Source: Methylocapsa sp. D3K7 (lineage in GTDB: Bacteria; Pseudomonadota; Alphaproteobacteria; Rhizobiales; Beijerinckiaceae). From it: a DNA stretch of 64,000 nucleotides. Of this stretch, positions 26,855 through 36,571 are shown piece by piece. The stretch's first letter is position 1. Every line of letters starts with the position of its first letter. Below the pieces are notes generated by a model that was not told where the DNA came from, ran no database searches, and saw nothing but the letters and a program-made list of their open reading frames with translations. The stretch lies in contig NZ_CP123229.1 in NCBI RefSeq assembly GCF_029855125.1, positions 2,232,001-2,296,000 of the forward strand. Reading direction: 5' to 3'. Made by a program: the position numbers and the translations under genes.

Positions 26855-28231
26855 TCAACCTACCGATTTGAGGTCACCTAAGATAGTCGGTAGCAGCTCG
26901 CTGACCGTCGGATGAATGTGCATCGCGTGCTGCATGACCGTGTACGGGGCTTTGGCATACATCAGATCGAGGATCGCGTGGACAGCCTCGTCACATCCTG
27001 TACCGAGCAATGAGGCGCCGAGGATCTCTTTGCTGTCGCCATCGACGAGGATGCGCATAAATCCTTGCGTCTCGCCCTTTTCGACGGCGCGGGCAACGCG
27101 CGTCATCGGCCGTTCGCCGGCCAGCACTCGACGCCCGCTGGTGCGCGCTTGGGCCAAAGTCATGCCGACGCGACCCAATGGCGGGTCGATATAAAGGGCA
27201 TATGCGGTGATACGCTCGCTGACCCTGCGCGGATCTCGGTCGAGCAAATTCGCGGCGACGATCTCGAAATCGTTGTAGGCGGTGTGGGTGAAGGCGCCCT
27301 TGCCGTTGCAGTCGCCGAGAGCCCAGACGCCCGGCGCAGTGGTTTGCAATTGGTCGTCGACGACGATGTAGCCACGCTCGTCCCAGCGCACCCCGGCTTT
27401 GTCGAGATCGAGATCGTCGGTATTCGGTCGACGACCGACTGCCAGCAACAGATGCGAGCCAGTGACTTCGGGGGCACCGTCTGAGCAATCGACCTTGGCG
27501 ATGATCTCATCGCCGCGTTTCGCGAGGCTGATGCATTCGGCATTCAGCCTGACATCGACGCCCTCGATCTCGATGATGTCCTTGATCGCCGCCGACACGT
27601 CCTCGTCCTCGTGGCGAACGAGCTGCGGCGCCATTTCGATGATCGTAACCTCGCTGCCAAAGCGGCGGTACATTTGGCCGAATTCGAGGCCGATATAGCT
27701 GCCGCCGACAATGATGAGATGGTGCGGCAGGAAATCGACATCCATCATCGACGAATTCGTCAGCCGGGGCACTTCATTTATGCCGGGCATTGGCGGCACC
27801 AGCGCCCGGCCGCCGACATTGAGGAAAATCCGTCCAGCGCGCAGCCGCTCGCCGGCGATTTCCACTGCTTGCGGCGACGCGAACCGAGCGTGGCCGCGGT
27901 AGAGCGTGATGTTGGCGGCGTTTTCGAGGGCCGAGGTAAGCCCGTTTCGTGACGCCGCCACAATCGCATCTGTGCGCGCTTTAACCCGCCGCATGTCGAT
28001 GCCGATATCACCCCCGATCACCACACCATACTCGGCGGCGCGCCGCGTGATCCGGGCGGCATAGGCGCTCGCTACCAAGGCCTTGGTCGGGGTGCAGCCG
28101 GTATTGATGCAAGTGCCACCGACGAGATGTCGCTCAACGACAGCGACCTTCATCCCGGCGCCGGCTAGGCGGAATGCCAAAGATGGTCCGGCCTGGCCGG
28201 TGCCGATGATGATCGCGTCGAAGTCGGGCAC
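26855..28231 (-). CDS. FAD-dependent pyridine nucleotide-disulfide oxidoreductase (RclA/mercuric reductase-like)
   Basis: A 458-aa flavoprotein with an N-terminal FAD motif (AIIIGTGQAGPSLAFRLA) and an active-site disulfide GGTCINTGCTPTKALVASAY. It has a second Rossmann motif (LIIVGGSYIGLEFGQMYRRFG), the FAD site TTAPGVWALGDCNGKGAFTH and the dimer-interface HIHPTVSELLPT with the catalytic His. The TGCTPTKA form is typical of RclA-like proteins, which act in oxidant or copper stress, rather than of MerA, which has an extra metal-binding domain absent here. The next gene upstream is a MOSC-reductase fusion on the same strand. Confidence 0.85.
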   Translation of the reverse strand: MPDFDAIIIGTGQAGPSLAFRLAGAGMKVAVVERHLVGGTCINTGCTPTKALVASAYAARITRRAAEYGVVIGGDIGIDMRRVKARTDAIVAASRNGLTSALENAANITLYRGHARFASPQAVEIAGERLRAGRIFLNVGGRALVPPMPGINEVPRLTNSSMMDVDFLPHHLIIVGGSYIGLEFGQMYRRFGSEVTIIEMAPQLVRHEDEDVSAAIKDIIEIEGVDVRLNAECISLAKRGDEIIAKVDCSDGAPEVTGSHLLLAVGRRPNTDDLDLDKAGVRWDERGYIVVDDQLQTTAPGVWALGDCNGKGAFTHTAYNDFEIVAANLLDRDPRRVSERITAYALYIDPPLGRVGMTLAQARTSGRRVLAGERPMTRVARAVEKGETQGFMRILVDGDSKEILGASLLGTGCDEAVHAILDLMYAKAPYTVMQHAMHIHPTVSELLPTILGDLKSVG

Positions 28232-28334
28232 GACAAGCCTCTCCAGCAGTAGGAGGCGCCATTATAATAACCAGTTGCTTATATCGTTAATGTACAACAC
28301 GACCGGCCGGGCACAAGGGGCCGCTTCAACCGCG

Positions 28335-30098
28335 TCAAAGATCGAGCGCAATGTCACCTTGGGGCTGGCTGCAGCAGATCAACAGATTGCCCTCGACCGG
28401 CGGCTCGACTGGGTCCGGCCGGTAGACGACGGAGCCGGAAATCAGCCCCGTCTCGCAAGTATGACAAACTCCGGTGCGGCACGACCAGCGCACCGGCACA
28501 TCGCACGCCTCAGCTAGTTCGAGCAGGCTGTGGAATGCGGAACCCCAGTGGACAGCGAGATTGCTGCGCGTAAAGGATACAAGCGGCCCGCCCGTGGCTT
28601 CCCCCGGCAGATGCGGCGGCCGCCGCGGGACCGTGGCGATGCCCGGCGTCATCGACTGGCCCGACCCGAAATTCTCGGTGTGCAGGCGGTCACGGGCGAC
28701 CCCCCAGCCTGCAAGGCCGTCGACGAGACCGCTCATAAACGCGGCTGGACCGCAGATGTAGAAGTCCGCATCGGGCGGGACGCCCATTTCCTCGAACCCG
28801 TCCACGCCCACGCGCCCCACCCTATCGAAATCGACAGTCGGCCGATCGGTTGGCTTTGGTGCACTGTAGCGAATGTGGCTACGGCTTCCGGGCAAGGCCT
28901 TGAGGAGCTCGCGCACCTCCGCCGCAAATGGATGCTCGCTGCTGTTGCGGGCACCGTGAATCCACCAAATCTCCCTCCGAGTTTGCTCGGCGGCCAGTAC
29001 GTGTAGCATAGCCAGGACTGGGGTGGCGCCGATGCCGGCGCTGGCAAGGACCACGGGACGCTCACCCTGCCGCAACGTGAAGCTGCCGCGCGGGGCGCTT
29101 ACATCAAGAATATCGCCTGCCAGAGCCCGCGTATCGATGTAAGCCCCGGCAGCGCCATGCGGCTCGCGCTTGACGCTGATGCGATAGCGATCCTCGCTCG
29201 GCGCGCCCGACAGCGAATAGCTGCGTAGGAGAGCGCTCCCGTCGGGCCGTGGCCTGAGCCGCAATACGATAAACTGCCCCGCCAGGGCGGCCATCAGCGG
29301 CTCACCGTCGGCCGGCTCCAGGACGAGCGAAGTGACATTGCTGCTTTCGTGCAGCTTGCGGGACACCCGCAATGAGCGGAAGCCTCGCCACGCGGGGGGC
29401 GGGCTCGTCGGTGGGCCAAGCCCGGGGTTACCTGTTATTCCGTTGACTTTCCGTTCCCGGTCGAGCAGCGCCTCTAACGAGGTACGCCAACCGGCACTCA
29501 ATGCCGGGATGCGCAACGCTCGTTCCAGCCCGCTCGCCGGGTGACCCGGCAAATATAACAGCGCATTGATCTCGGCGACGACCACCCGCTCGGGACCCGC
29601 CTTGACCTTCACGATGTCGTCGCCGGCACCGACTTCGCCTTCCCCGAGGACCCGGAAATAGAATCCGGGCCTGCCGTGTGAGACGAGCAGGGCTGCCATC
29701 TGAGGCTCGTTCATGCGGATGCCGACCCGATAGCAGGTGACGCGCGGCTGCGTCACTTCGAACAGGGCATCGCCGATCCGGTAATGATCGCCAATGCACA
29801 CTTCAGTATCCGCCAGTCCCTCGACTGTAAAATTCTCTCCAAACTGGCCATAGGTAAAGTCGTTTCGACCGAGCTGGTTTTGCCAATAACGATAAGATTC
29901 GATCTGGTAGACAAAGACTGCCCGATGTTCGCCTCCATGCCCCGCCAAATCTCCTTGGCCGTCTCCATCGATGTTGAGCCGTCGTGTCATCCGTCGGCCC
30001 TGAACCGGCGTTTTCCAAACGGCGGTGTGGACAGTTTTCCCTTGCCACTCGATGTCGCGTGGCAGGCCCACATTTACTGAGAGCAACCTCGCCATCAT
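28335..30098 (-). CDS. MOSC domain/ferredoxin-reductase/2Fe-2S fusion protein
   Basis: A 587-aa three-part protein. Residues about 1-215 are a MOSC domain (GDLAGHGGEHRAVFVYQ, GQFGENFTVEGL, a VTCYRVGIRM cysteine) of the YiiM type, where the Cys can bind molybdenum cofactor. Residues about 235-470 are an FNR-like reductase (LLRSYSLSGAP for FAD, SAGIGATPVLAMLH and YICGPAAFM for NAD(P)H). Residues about 500-587 are a plant-type ferredoxin with CRTGVCHTC and the later Cys. It could move electrons from NAD(P)H through FAD and Fe-S to a Moco-dependent reduction. The substrate is unknown. Confidence 0.87.
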   Translation of the reverse strand: MMARLLSVNVGLPRDIEWQGKTVHTAVWKTPVQGRRMTRRLNIDGDGQGDLAGHGGEHRAVFVYQIESYRYWQNQLGRNDFTYGQFGENFTVEGLADTEVCIGDHYRIGDALFEVTQPRVTCYRVGIRMNEPQMAALLVSHGRPGFYFRVLGEGEVGAGDDIVKVKAGPERVVVAEINALLYLPGHPASGLERALRIPALSAGWRTSLEALLDRERKVNGITGNPGLGPPTSPPPAWRGFRSLRVSRKLHESSNVTSLVLEPADGEPLMAALAGQFIVLRLRPRPDGSALLRSYSLSGAPSEDRYRISVKREPHGAAGAYIDTRALAGDILDVSAPRGSFTLRQGERPVVLASAGIGATPVLAMLHVLAAEQTRREIWWIHGARNSSEHPFAAEVRELLKALPGSRSHIRYSAPKPTDRPTVDFDRVGRVGVDGFEEMGVPPDADFYICGPAAFMSGLVDGLAGWGVARDRLHTENFGSGQSMTPGIATVPRRPPHLPGEATGGPLVSFTRSNLAVHWGSAFHSLLELAEACDVPVRWSCRTGVCHTCETGLISGSVVYRPDPVEPPVEGNLLICCSQPQGDIALDL

Positions 30099-30580
30099 TT
30101 TGATCTCCTCTCAAGAGAGACCCAAGAGTAAGCACATTTCCGTCAGGGCCGATCAAGCGTCAAATCGAGAGCGCGTAACTCAGGCCCGCCGGCTTCATCG
30201 TCACGAAAGGTTGTGACAGCTTGCCGCTCTTTCCAAACCGACATTCTCTGAAAATTCCAGGTGTTGCAGACATCTCTATTTCATACCGCAGCGCCGAATT
30301 TCCGGAAAGGATCGAATTTATGCCCTCCGACCAAAACCATTGTAGGCCCGCTGCCGCTTCTGATCGTCCGGGATCTGCTGTTCCGCTCTCGACCTGCCGC
30401 TTCTGTTTCGCGCCCATATTGGTCACTCAGCCGCACTGGCTCTCTTCTCGAAAGCAGACATTACGTCGGCGAGGGCCTTCACCAAAACGGTCGCCGCCGC
30501 CGTTCCGGCGGTATATCAGTGCCGGCGTAGCTCGCTTCCGGCAGCTATCGGGAAAATCCAGAAAATATGTGCCGTTCGTA
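30099..30580. other. Intergenic region, no supported gene
   Basis: About 480 bases between the MOSC fusion and the ligD remnant. Several frames of 60-130 codons are open on both strands but have arginine-rich, protein-unlike composition and no ribosome site. No repeat or RNA gene was recognised. Confidence 0.35.
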
Positions 30581-33115
30581 TCATCGGCTGGGGTGCGGTA
30601 ATTCCTGGCGAACGTGAAAGAAATCATGCCAAGGATCTCGTTTGAGAGATGGAAGCCTGTGCGGCAAGTTTCCGACGGTGAAGTGATCTGAACGAAGCCC
30701 CGAGGAAAGTTCGTCCCACTCAAGGGGGGTCGACACTGACGCTCGTGGCAACGCCCGCGTCGAGTACGCTGCAACCGCAGTGGCGCCGCGCCCGTTGCGC
30801 AAATAGTCAACAAAAATGTGAGCTGAGCGTAGGCGTTTCGAGTTTATGGCGACGTATCGGTCCGGCCTCTCCTTGGCCATCTGCTCCGCAAATGCTTTGG
30901 TGAAGGCTTTAGCTTCGTCCCAATCCGCTCGCGGTTGAATTGGCACCACGACATGCAGCCCTTTTCCACCCGATGTCTTGACGAAGCTTTGCAAGCCAAG
31001 TGCGCCGAGCCTGTCTCGTACGTCAGAGGCCGCTTCGATGACCGTCATCCAAGGAACAGCCTCGCCCGGATCAAGATCGAAGATGAGACGATCCGGATGG
31101 TCCAGGTGATCGGCGGGCGATCCCCACGGGTGGATCTCAGCCACTCCCGCCTGCACGAGACTGAGGAGTCCTGTGAGATCATCGACCACAAGCATCGGCT
31201 CTTTCTCGCCTGTCTTGACTCGACGAACACATTTGTCCCGCCCTGGCCAGGGGTGCTTGGCGAAAAAGCACTTGGCTCCCGTGCCCGAAGGACAGCTCAC
31301 CAAACTTAATGGCCGGCCGACGATGTGGGGCAATATCCAATCTGCGATACCGGCATAGAATTCGGCGAGTCCTTGCTTGGTGATGCCCGCCTCTACCCAA
31401 AGAAGCTTTTCCGGATGCGTGAGGTGGATGTCGCTGGGGTCTCGCGAGGGGGTAGATTGCGATCGCATGGAGGAGGCCTCTAAAGTGATGTCCTTGGCCG
31501 CTTTGTCATCCCGGAGCCCCTTGAATGCCGCCGCCCGGAGCTGTCGGTCCTGGGTCCATCCACGATATTCAATCTCGCAAACGAGGCTTGATTTGGCCCA
31601 TCGCACGCCTTTTTCGGCGCCAGCGGGAAGGGCCTTTGCAAACTGCGGCTTCGTCCCGTTGATGTTCTCGATCTCGTCACGCAACGCCCTCGATTGTTCT
31701 CCCGACCATCCGGTCCCGACCCGGCCGGCATAAACAAGCTTGCCGCTGTCATAATAGCCGAGAACGAGCGATCCGGCGGACCGGCTGCTTACCGTCGAAG
31801 GGACGTAGCCCAAGATAACAAACTCCTGTCGCTCGACGCATTTGCTTTTGAGCCAATGATTGCCACGGCCTGGACGAAACGGCAGATCAACACGTTTGGA
31901 GATGATCCCTTCAAGGCCGAGGCGGCAGGAATGCTCCAGCATGGTGGGCCCGTCCACGGCGAGATGCTCGCTAAGACACGAATCGGCGGCGCTTCCGGCA
32001 ACCCGGTGAGAAGCTGCTGCAGCAGTTCTTTGCGCTCTGCAAGAACCACCTTCGTCAGATCAAATCCTTCGCAGTAGAGAATGTCAAAAACGATGAATCG
32101 GAACTGGTCGATCCGGCCAGCCTGCAGATCGGCCTGCAGGCCGTTGAAGCTCGAAATACCACTTGCGTCTTCAACAATGATCTCGCCATCGATCAGCGCC
32201 GAGCCAAGACCAAGCATCTTCAGTGCCTCAGCAATGCTGCGAAAGCGTTCCGTCCAGTCAAGGCCCTTGCGGGTCAGCAACCGGATCGTTCGCCCGTCGA
32301 TCCTGGCCTACATGTGATAGCCATCGTATTTGATTTCATGGATCCATTTCGGACCGCTCGGCGGCTTTTCGCAAGGCGATGCCAGGCTCGGCTCAAGGAA
32401 AACCGGCAACAATCCGGCGCGCGCACTCGAAAGTTTGCAAATGTCCAGCTAGACTATTTTTCGTTCCTTCGCCACTCCGGCTCTGGCCGCGTGATTTACG
32501 CACCTCACCCATAGCCGCGAGTTCTTCGTTTGTCCGGCCGCTAAGCTGCGATGTTGTTTCCTCGTCGATGATTTCCCCAATATCTGTTCCTCGGGCAAAG
32601 GCATCGTCCGATTTCATGAGCAGCCAAGGCTCGGTCTTTTCTCCAGATTTAGGCCGGATCCGAACGAGATGCCAACGCCCCTTGAGCCGCGCACCATCCA
32701 GGGTAAACGCCAAATGGCCTTTCGCGAGCCCCCTTTGCGGATCTCCCTCCGGCTCCCAGTGGCCGCGGTCCCAAACAATCATTGAGCCACCCCCATATTG
32801 ACCCTTGGGAATGTTCCCCTCGAAGGTAAGATATTCGATCGGATGATCTTCCGTGCGGACGGAAAGCCGCTTCTCTCCAACCGTCAGGCTGGGGCCTTTG
32901 GTAACTCCCCAGCTTTTCAACACGCCGTCCAACTCGAGCCGCAGGTCGCAATGCAGCCGACGCGCCGCGTGCTTTTGTACGACAAAGTCGCGGCCCTCCC
33001 GGCCGCTACGCGAAGCGATCGGCTCGGGTGTCCGACCGAAGTCGCGCTTCTCGGCGTATTTTTTGAGCGGCTTATCGGCTCGGGCTTGGGATGGTTTTCT
33101 CTTGCGGCCCGGCAA
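30581..33115 (-). pseudogene. ligD: ATP-dependent DNA ligase D (ligD), broken
   Basis: The three LigD domains are present in order on the minus strand. The 3'-phosphoesterase runs about 33115-32520 (FVVQKHAARRLHCDLRLELD, PKGQYGGGSMIVWD). The ligase domain runs about 32370-31500 and includes the nucleotidyl-lysine motif KWIHEIKYDGY. The polymerase/primase domain runs about 31400-30590 (LIFDLDPGEAVPW, KTSGGKGLHVVVPI, YLRNGRGATAVAAY). They are not in one frame: a shift separates the first two domains, a TAG stop (32310-32308) falls right after KYDGYHM, and another shift occurs near 31960. Non-homologous end joining by this gene is therefore lost. The C-terminal 458-codon frame might still make a partial protein. 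Confidence 0.88.
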
Positions 33116-33130
33116 GGCTGGACTCCCAAC

Positions 33131-33500
33131 TCACGTCACAAAATTCCGTAGCCACTGTTCGATGTGGTCGAGCGCGGCTTTGTCGCTCTCGACCTGCGTG
33201 ATGCGTGCGCGTTTCAAGACCTTGAAGGAATGGTCGCCACCCGCCACAACGTAAAGCTCAGTGCGCACTTTAAGCTTTTGAACGATGGGTCTCAGCTCGT
33301 CAGGCGTGCCGAATGGGTCACGAGACCCTTGAACGAACAACATCGGAACCTTGATGTCCGACAAATGCTTGGCACGCAGCTGGTCTAGCTTGCCGGGAGG
33401 GTGCAGCGGGTACCCGAGAAAAACGAGGCCCGCGAGATTGGGTTCACCGGCAGCAGCAATCTGCGATGCGATCCGACCGCCATGGATTTGCCGCCGATCA
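33131..33500 (-). pseudogene. Alpha/beta hydrolase (dienelactone hydrolase/KANL3-like) C-terminal fragment
   Basis: The final 77 codons read SDIKVPMLFVQGSRDPFGT with later GGDHSF, holding the acid and His of an alpha/beta hydrolase. Upstream codons give LVFLGYPLHPPGKLDQLRAKH, and before a one-base loss KLVIGGKSM, the nucleophile elbow GGKSMGG with one base missing. The N-terminal half is absent. It abuts the ku remnant. Confidence 0.72.
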
Positions 33501-33538
33501 CCAGTTTGTCAGAACCTATCCGTTTTCAGGAGCGTCCC

Positions 33539-33600
33539 ATGGCCCCGCGTGCTTCCTGGAAGGGTTACCTCAAGCTGTCCTTGGTGTCTTGTTCCCATAC
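33539..33600 (+). pseudogene. ku: Ku protein N-terminal fragment
   Basis: A good ribosome site (CAGGAG) precedes ATG 33539. The first 17 codons read MAPRASWKGYLKLSLVS, the conserved N-terminus of bacterial Ku, then the frame is lost at the border of an IS5-type transposase remnant. Ku is the partner of LigD, whose broken gene lies about 420 bases away, so both halves of the repair system are damaged here. Confidence 0.72.
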
Positions 33601-33612
33601 GCCACGCTCCGC

Positions 33613-33834
33613 CTAGCGCATAAAACGGTTGTAGATCGTCGTGGGCGGCCCATACTCAGGCGGGCAATCGTACTGCCATCGGCAACCGCTCTTCAAGACA
33701 TGCAGGATGCCGCTGATTACCCGCCGATCATCAACGCGCTCCTTGCCTCGTGCGTCCCATGGCAAATGCGGCTCGATCCGTTGCCATTGGTCTTCGTCCA
33801 GTCAAAACAAATTGCCTCGCATCTTCCCGCTCCA
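33613..33834 (-). pseudogene. IS5-family (IS427-like) transposase N-terminal fragment
   Basis: The minus-strand frame reads LDEDQWQRIEPHLP, then RVDDRRVISGILHVLKSGCRW and CPPEYGPPTTIYNRF, then a stop. This is the N-terminal part of an IS5-type transposase. A TGA interrupts it near the start, where family members have Trp. No terminal inverted repeats were found. It adjoins the ku fragment and probably caused that truncation. Confidence 0.72.
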
Positions 33835-33897
33835 GAATCATCAAAGCAGGGAATCAGCAACCAATTCACACATCAAGACTTTTATTGAGTTCCAACC

Positions 33898-36330
33898 CTA
33901 GAAGGCCATCCTGGCGGTGAGAATCGCGGAACGTCCCGGCCCGGGAATAGCTGCCCCAAACCCCGTGATCGTCTCGAAATTTTTCGTATCCGCGATATTG
34001 TAAATATTCGCCTGCAACGAAAATGTCTCATCAATCTTATAATTGCCGAGCAAATCGAAGCGCCAGTAGCCGGGGACGCGTCCGATGTCCGCGGCTGTGG
34101 TGAAGCGCGAACCGACGTAATAGACGCTGCCACCAACCGTCAGTGCCGGCGTAATTGCGTAGGTGCTTGTCAGGGCGAAAGTGTTATGGGGGACATTCGC
34201 GATCTGGTTGCCGGGCGTGCTGATGAAGGCGGTGCCTGCCGCGTTCCGTGCGCTTTCCAGCACGCGGCCATCCATATAGGTGTAGCCGCCGAAAATGCTC
34301 CAGGCCTCGGTCAGCTTCCCGGCGATGCCAAATTCGACGCCCTTGACCCGAGTCGTGCCGACCTGCGCGTAAAGACCCGCCGCCGAATTGATCGTTTCGA
34401 TCGCGTTCTCCTGGGTGACTTGGAAAAGCGCGCTCGTCAGGCTGAGGCGGCTATCCAGAAGATCCATCTTGGCACCCAATTCGGCAACCTGGCTGGTGGT
34501 CGGCGCAAAATCCTGCTGGCCCCCGGCGATGGTCAAAAACGCGCTGGAGGGGTCAAACGACGTCCCATACATGAAATAAATGCTGCTGTTTTCGACAGGA
34601 TGGGCGACCGCGCCGGCGCGCCAGCTCAAGAAATTGACTTCGTTGCTGATATTAAAGGGTGTGGCGGCATTGAATTTGGCGACAACTCCCCTGCTCAGCG
34701 TGTTCTCTGTCGCGGCAAACTGCCAGACCTTGAACAAATCATAGCGCAGGCCTCCCAGGAGTTCGAAATAATCGGTGATCTTGACCTGATCATTGGCATA
34801 CATGCCGATCGTGCGGCCAATGTCATCCTGCAAGGTGCTGTTTGTGGGCAAGGAGCCGGCAAAGAACGGGTAGGGATTGGGGAGGGCGACATTGACTCGG
34901 TCACCGGGCGTGAGCGTCGTGCGGAAATGGCTCCTCGTCTCCTGCGAGAGTTCGACGCCGGCGAGCAGCAAATGGTGCAGGAAGCCGGTGTCGAAATGCC
35001 CGACGAGATCGGACTGATTGGTGAAAAGCGAATTTTGCGTGTGATTTTGGAAATTATTCGTGTTGTTGATCCAAAGTCCGCCGACTGGATACATGAACGG
35101 CACGGGGTTGAGCCGCGTGCCGCCGAACGGCTCGTCGAAAAGGTTGCTTCCGTTGCTGACCTGATTGCCGACTTGCGTGCCGCGAACCCGCACGAAACGG
35201 TCGATATAGGAATAGCGGGTCACATTGGAGAGCAGCCATCCGGGATTGATTTCATGATCGATCCTGGCCGTGATGATATGCGCGTCGACTTCTTCGCGGT
35301 CTGGATTTTCGGAGGTCAGCTGCCCATAATACGTATTCTTTGGGACCGGTGCCGGCTGCCCATAGGAGGTTCCGAAGTAAGATCCCGGCAATAGCGGAAT
35401 GCCGTAATCGGGAACGTTGTCATCCTTCTGAAAGAGGTAGCTGAGCGTGACCCTGGTCGCGTCCGTCATGTTCATGATGATCGATGGCGCGGCGCCGACC
35501 CTCTTGGTGACGACGTGATCGCGGCCGGCGGCGTTGGTGTCGTTTCCGAGCAGGACAATACGCGCCGCCGAATCGCCGAAGACCTGATTGACATCAGCCA
35601 CCACGCGGCCGCCTTCCGCCGTGTAGCCCGACATGTCGACGCGTCCGAACGTCGCGAAGAGCGGCAATTTGCTGGTCATGTTGATGACGCCGCCTGTCGA
35701 TCCGCGTCCGAACAGAAACGACGATGGCCCTTTCAGCACCTCGACATTCTGGACGCTGAATGTGTCGCGGGTGTACCAGCCGGGATCGCGAACGCCGTCG
35801 CGATAAAAATCGTTACGCGCCGAATAGCCGCGAATGGCGATGTTGTCACCTTGGGTGCCGCCCTCGCCGCCGAAGAAGGTGACGCCTGGAACATTACGCA
35901 GCGTCTCGACGACAGTTGAATCTTGTTGGTCCTGGATGAGTTGCTGCGGAACGACTGTGATACTTTGCGGCGTGTCCAGGATCGGCGTCGGAATGCGGTT
36001 TAGCCCCAGCGTGCGTGGGTTATAGTCGCTGCCGCCGCCCGTTCCTGCGACCACGTCGACCGGATCGAGCGTTATTGTTCCGGCGCTAGTGCTTTCAGTT
36101 TTCCGGGGCGATTTGCGGCTAACGTCCTGAGTGACCTCCTGATCGGTGTCTTGCGCCACTTCTTGGCTCGCCTCTTGGGGCGCTGCGGCACCTGCGTACA
36201 TCACTGAGCCAAGACCAATAACCGCTCGCGCCACGGGCGCCCGGGCCTTGGCCAGAATAAATTTGGAGGGAGAACGATCGGACTTTGTGCGCTCGCTTGC
36301 GGCCAACTTTTTGGTGCTTTCCCGCGTCAT
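33898..36330 (-). CDS. TonB-dependent siderophore receptor
   Basis: An outer-membrane iron-siderophore receptor of 810 aa. A long leader (about 50 residues) precedes an acidic, Gln/Glu-rich stretch. The plug domain follows: TPQSITVVPQQLIQDQQ, NIAIRGYSARNDFYRDGVRD, and VEVLKGPSSFLFGRGSTGGVIN, all typical of siderophore receptors. The beta-barrel ends with the aromatic residue (SAILTARMAF) needed for outer-membrane assembly. An Irr-type iron control element sits just upstream of its start, and the divergent genes encode PepSY, PiuC and the ExbB-ExbD-TonB energy system, giving a complete uptake cluster. The siderophore type is not decidable. Confidence 0.92.
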   Translation of the reverse strand: MTRESTKKLAASERTKSDRSPSKFILAKARAPVARAVIGLGSVMYAGAAAPQEASQEVAQDTDQEVTQDVSRKSPRKTESTSAGTITLDPVDVVAGTGGGSDYNPRTLGLNRIPTPILDTPQSITVVPQQLIQDQQDSTVVETLRNVPGVTFFGGEGGTQGDNIAIRGYSARNDFYRDGVRDPGWYTRDTFSVQNVEVLKGPSSFLFGRGSTGGVINMTSKLPLFATFGRVDMSGYTAEGGRVVADVNQVFGDSAARIVLLGNDTNAAGRDHVVTKRVGAAPSIIMNMTDATRVTLSYLFQKDDNVPDYGIPLLPGSYFGTSYGQPAPVPKNTYYGQLTSENPDREEVDAHIITARIDHEINPGWLLSNVTRYSYIDRFVRVRGTQVGNQVSNGSNLFDEPFGGTRLNPVPFMYPVGGLWINNTNNFQNHTQNSLFTNQSDLVGHFDTGFLHHLLLAGVELSQETRSHFRTTLTPGDRVNVALPNPYPFFAGSLPTNSTLQDDIGRTIGMYANDQVKITDYFELLGGLRYDLFKVWQFAATENTLSRGVVAKFNAATPFNISNEVNFLSWRAGAVAHPVENSSIYFMYGTSFDPSSAFLTIAGGQQDFAPTTSQVAELGAKMDLLDSRLSLTSALFQVTQENAIETINSAAGLYAQVGTTRVKGVEFGIAGKLTEAWSIFGGYTYMDGRVLESARNAAGTAFISTPGNQIANVPHNTFALTSTYAITPALTVGGSVYYVGSRFTTAADIGRVPGYWRFDLLGNYKIDETFSLQANIYNIADTKNFETITGFGAAIPGPGRSAILTARMAF

Positions 36331-36350
36331 GATTTGGCTCCCGGTCGTTA

Positions 36351-36369
36351 CTTTAGAAGTTTTCTAAAG
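36351..36369. promoter_or_regulatory. Iron control element (Irr box)
   Basis: CTTTAGAA-GTT-TTCTAAAG is a perfect 8-base inverted repeat with a 3-base spacer. It contains TTTAGAA-N3-TTCTAAA, the ICE consensus bound by Irr in Hyphomicrobiales. It lies 21 bases before the receptor start, in an AT-rich interval shared with the divergent PepSY gene. Confidence 0.8.
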
Positions 36370-36571
36370 TATAGATTATCATGTTTTCTTTATATCTCTA
36401 AGAATATGATGATCAATACTCGACGCATTATTAGATATATGTTTTGTGTCATGATGATATATTCACAACAATATTAAATTAGAATAATTAAAATCTATGT
36501 TATTCTTGACTTATATAGGATTCTGGCAATAAACAGGCCCATCGGATCAGGTTCCCTCGCTTCAGGCCGTC

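Noticed and set aside
34186..35394. 402-codon plus-strand frame inside the TonB receptor gene
   Set aside because: Opposite strand of a clear receptor; no ribosome site or known motif.
36506..36534. TTGACT with a weak -10 partner upstream of the PepSY gene
   Set aside because: The -10 match is poor at any spacing from 16 to 18, so I do not call a promoter.
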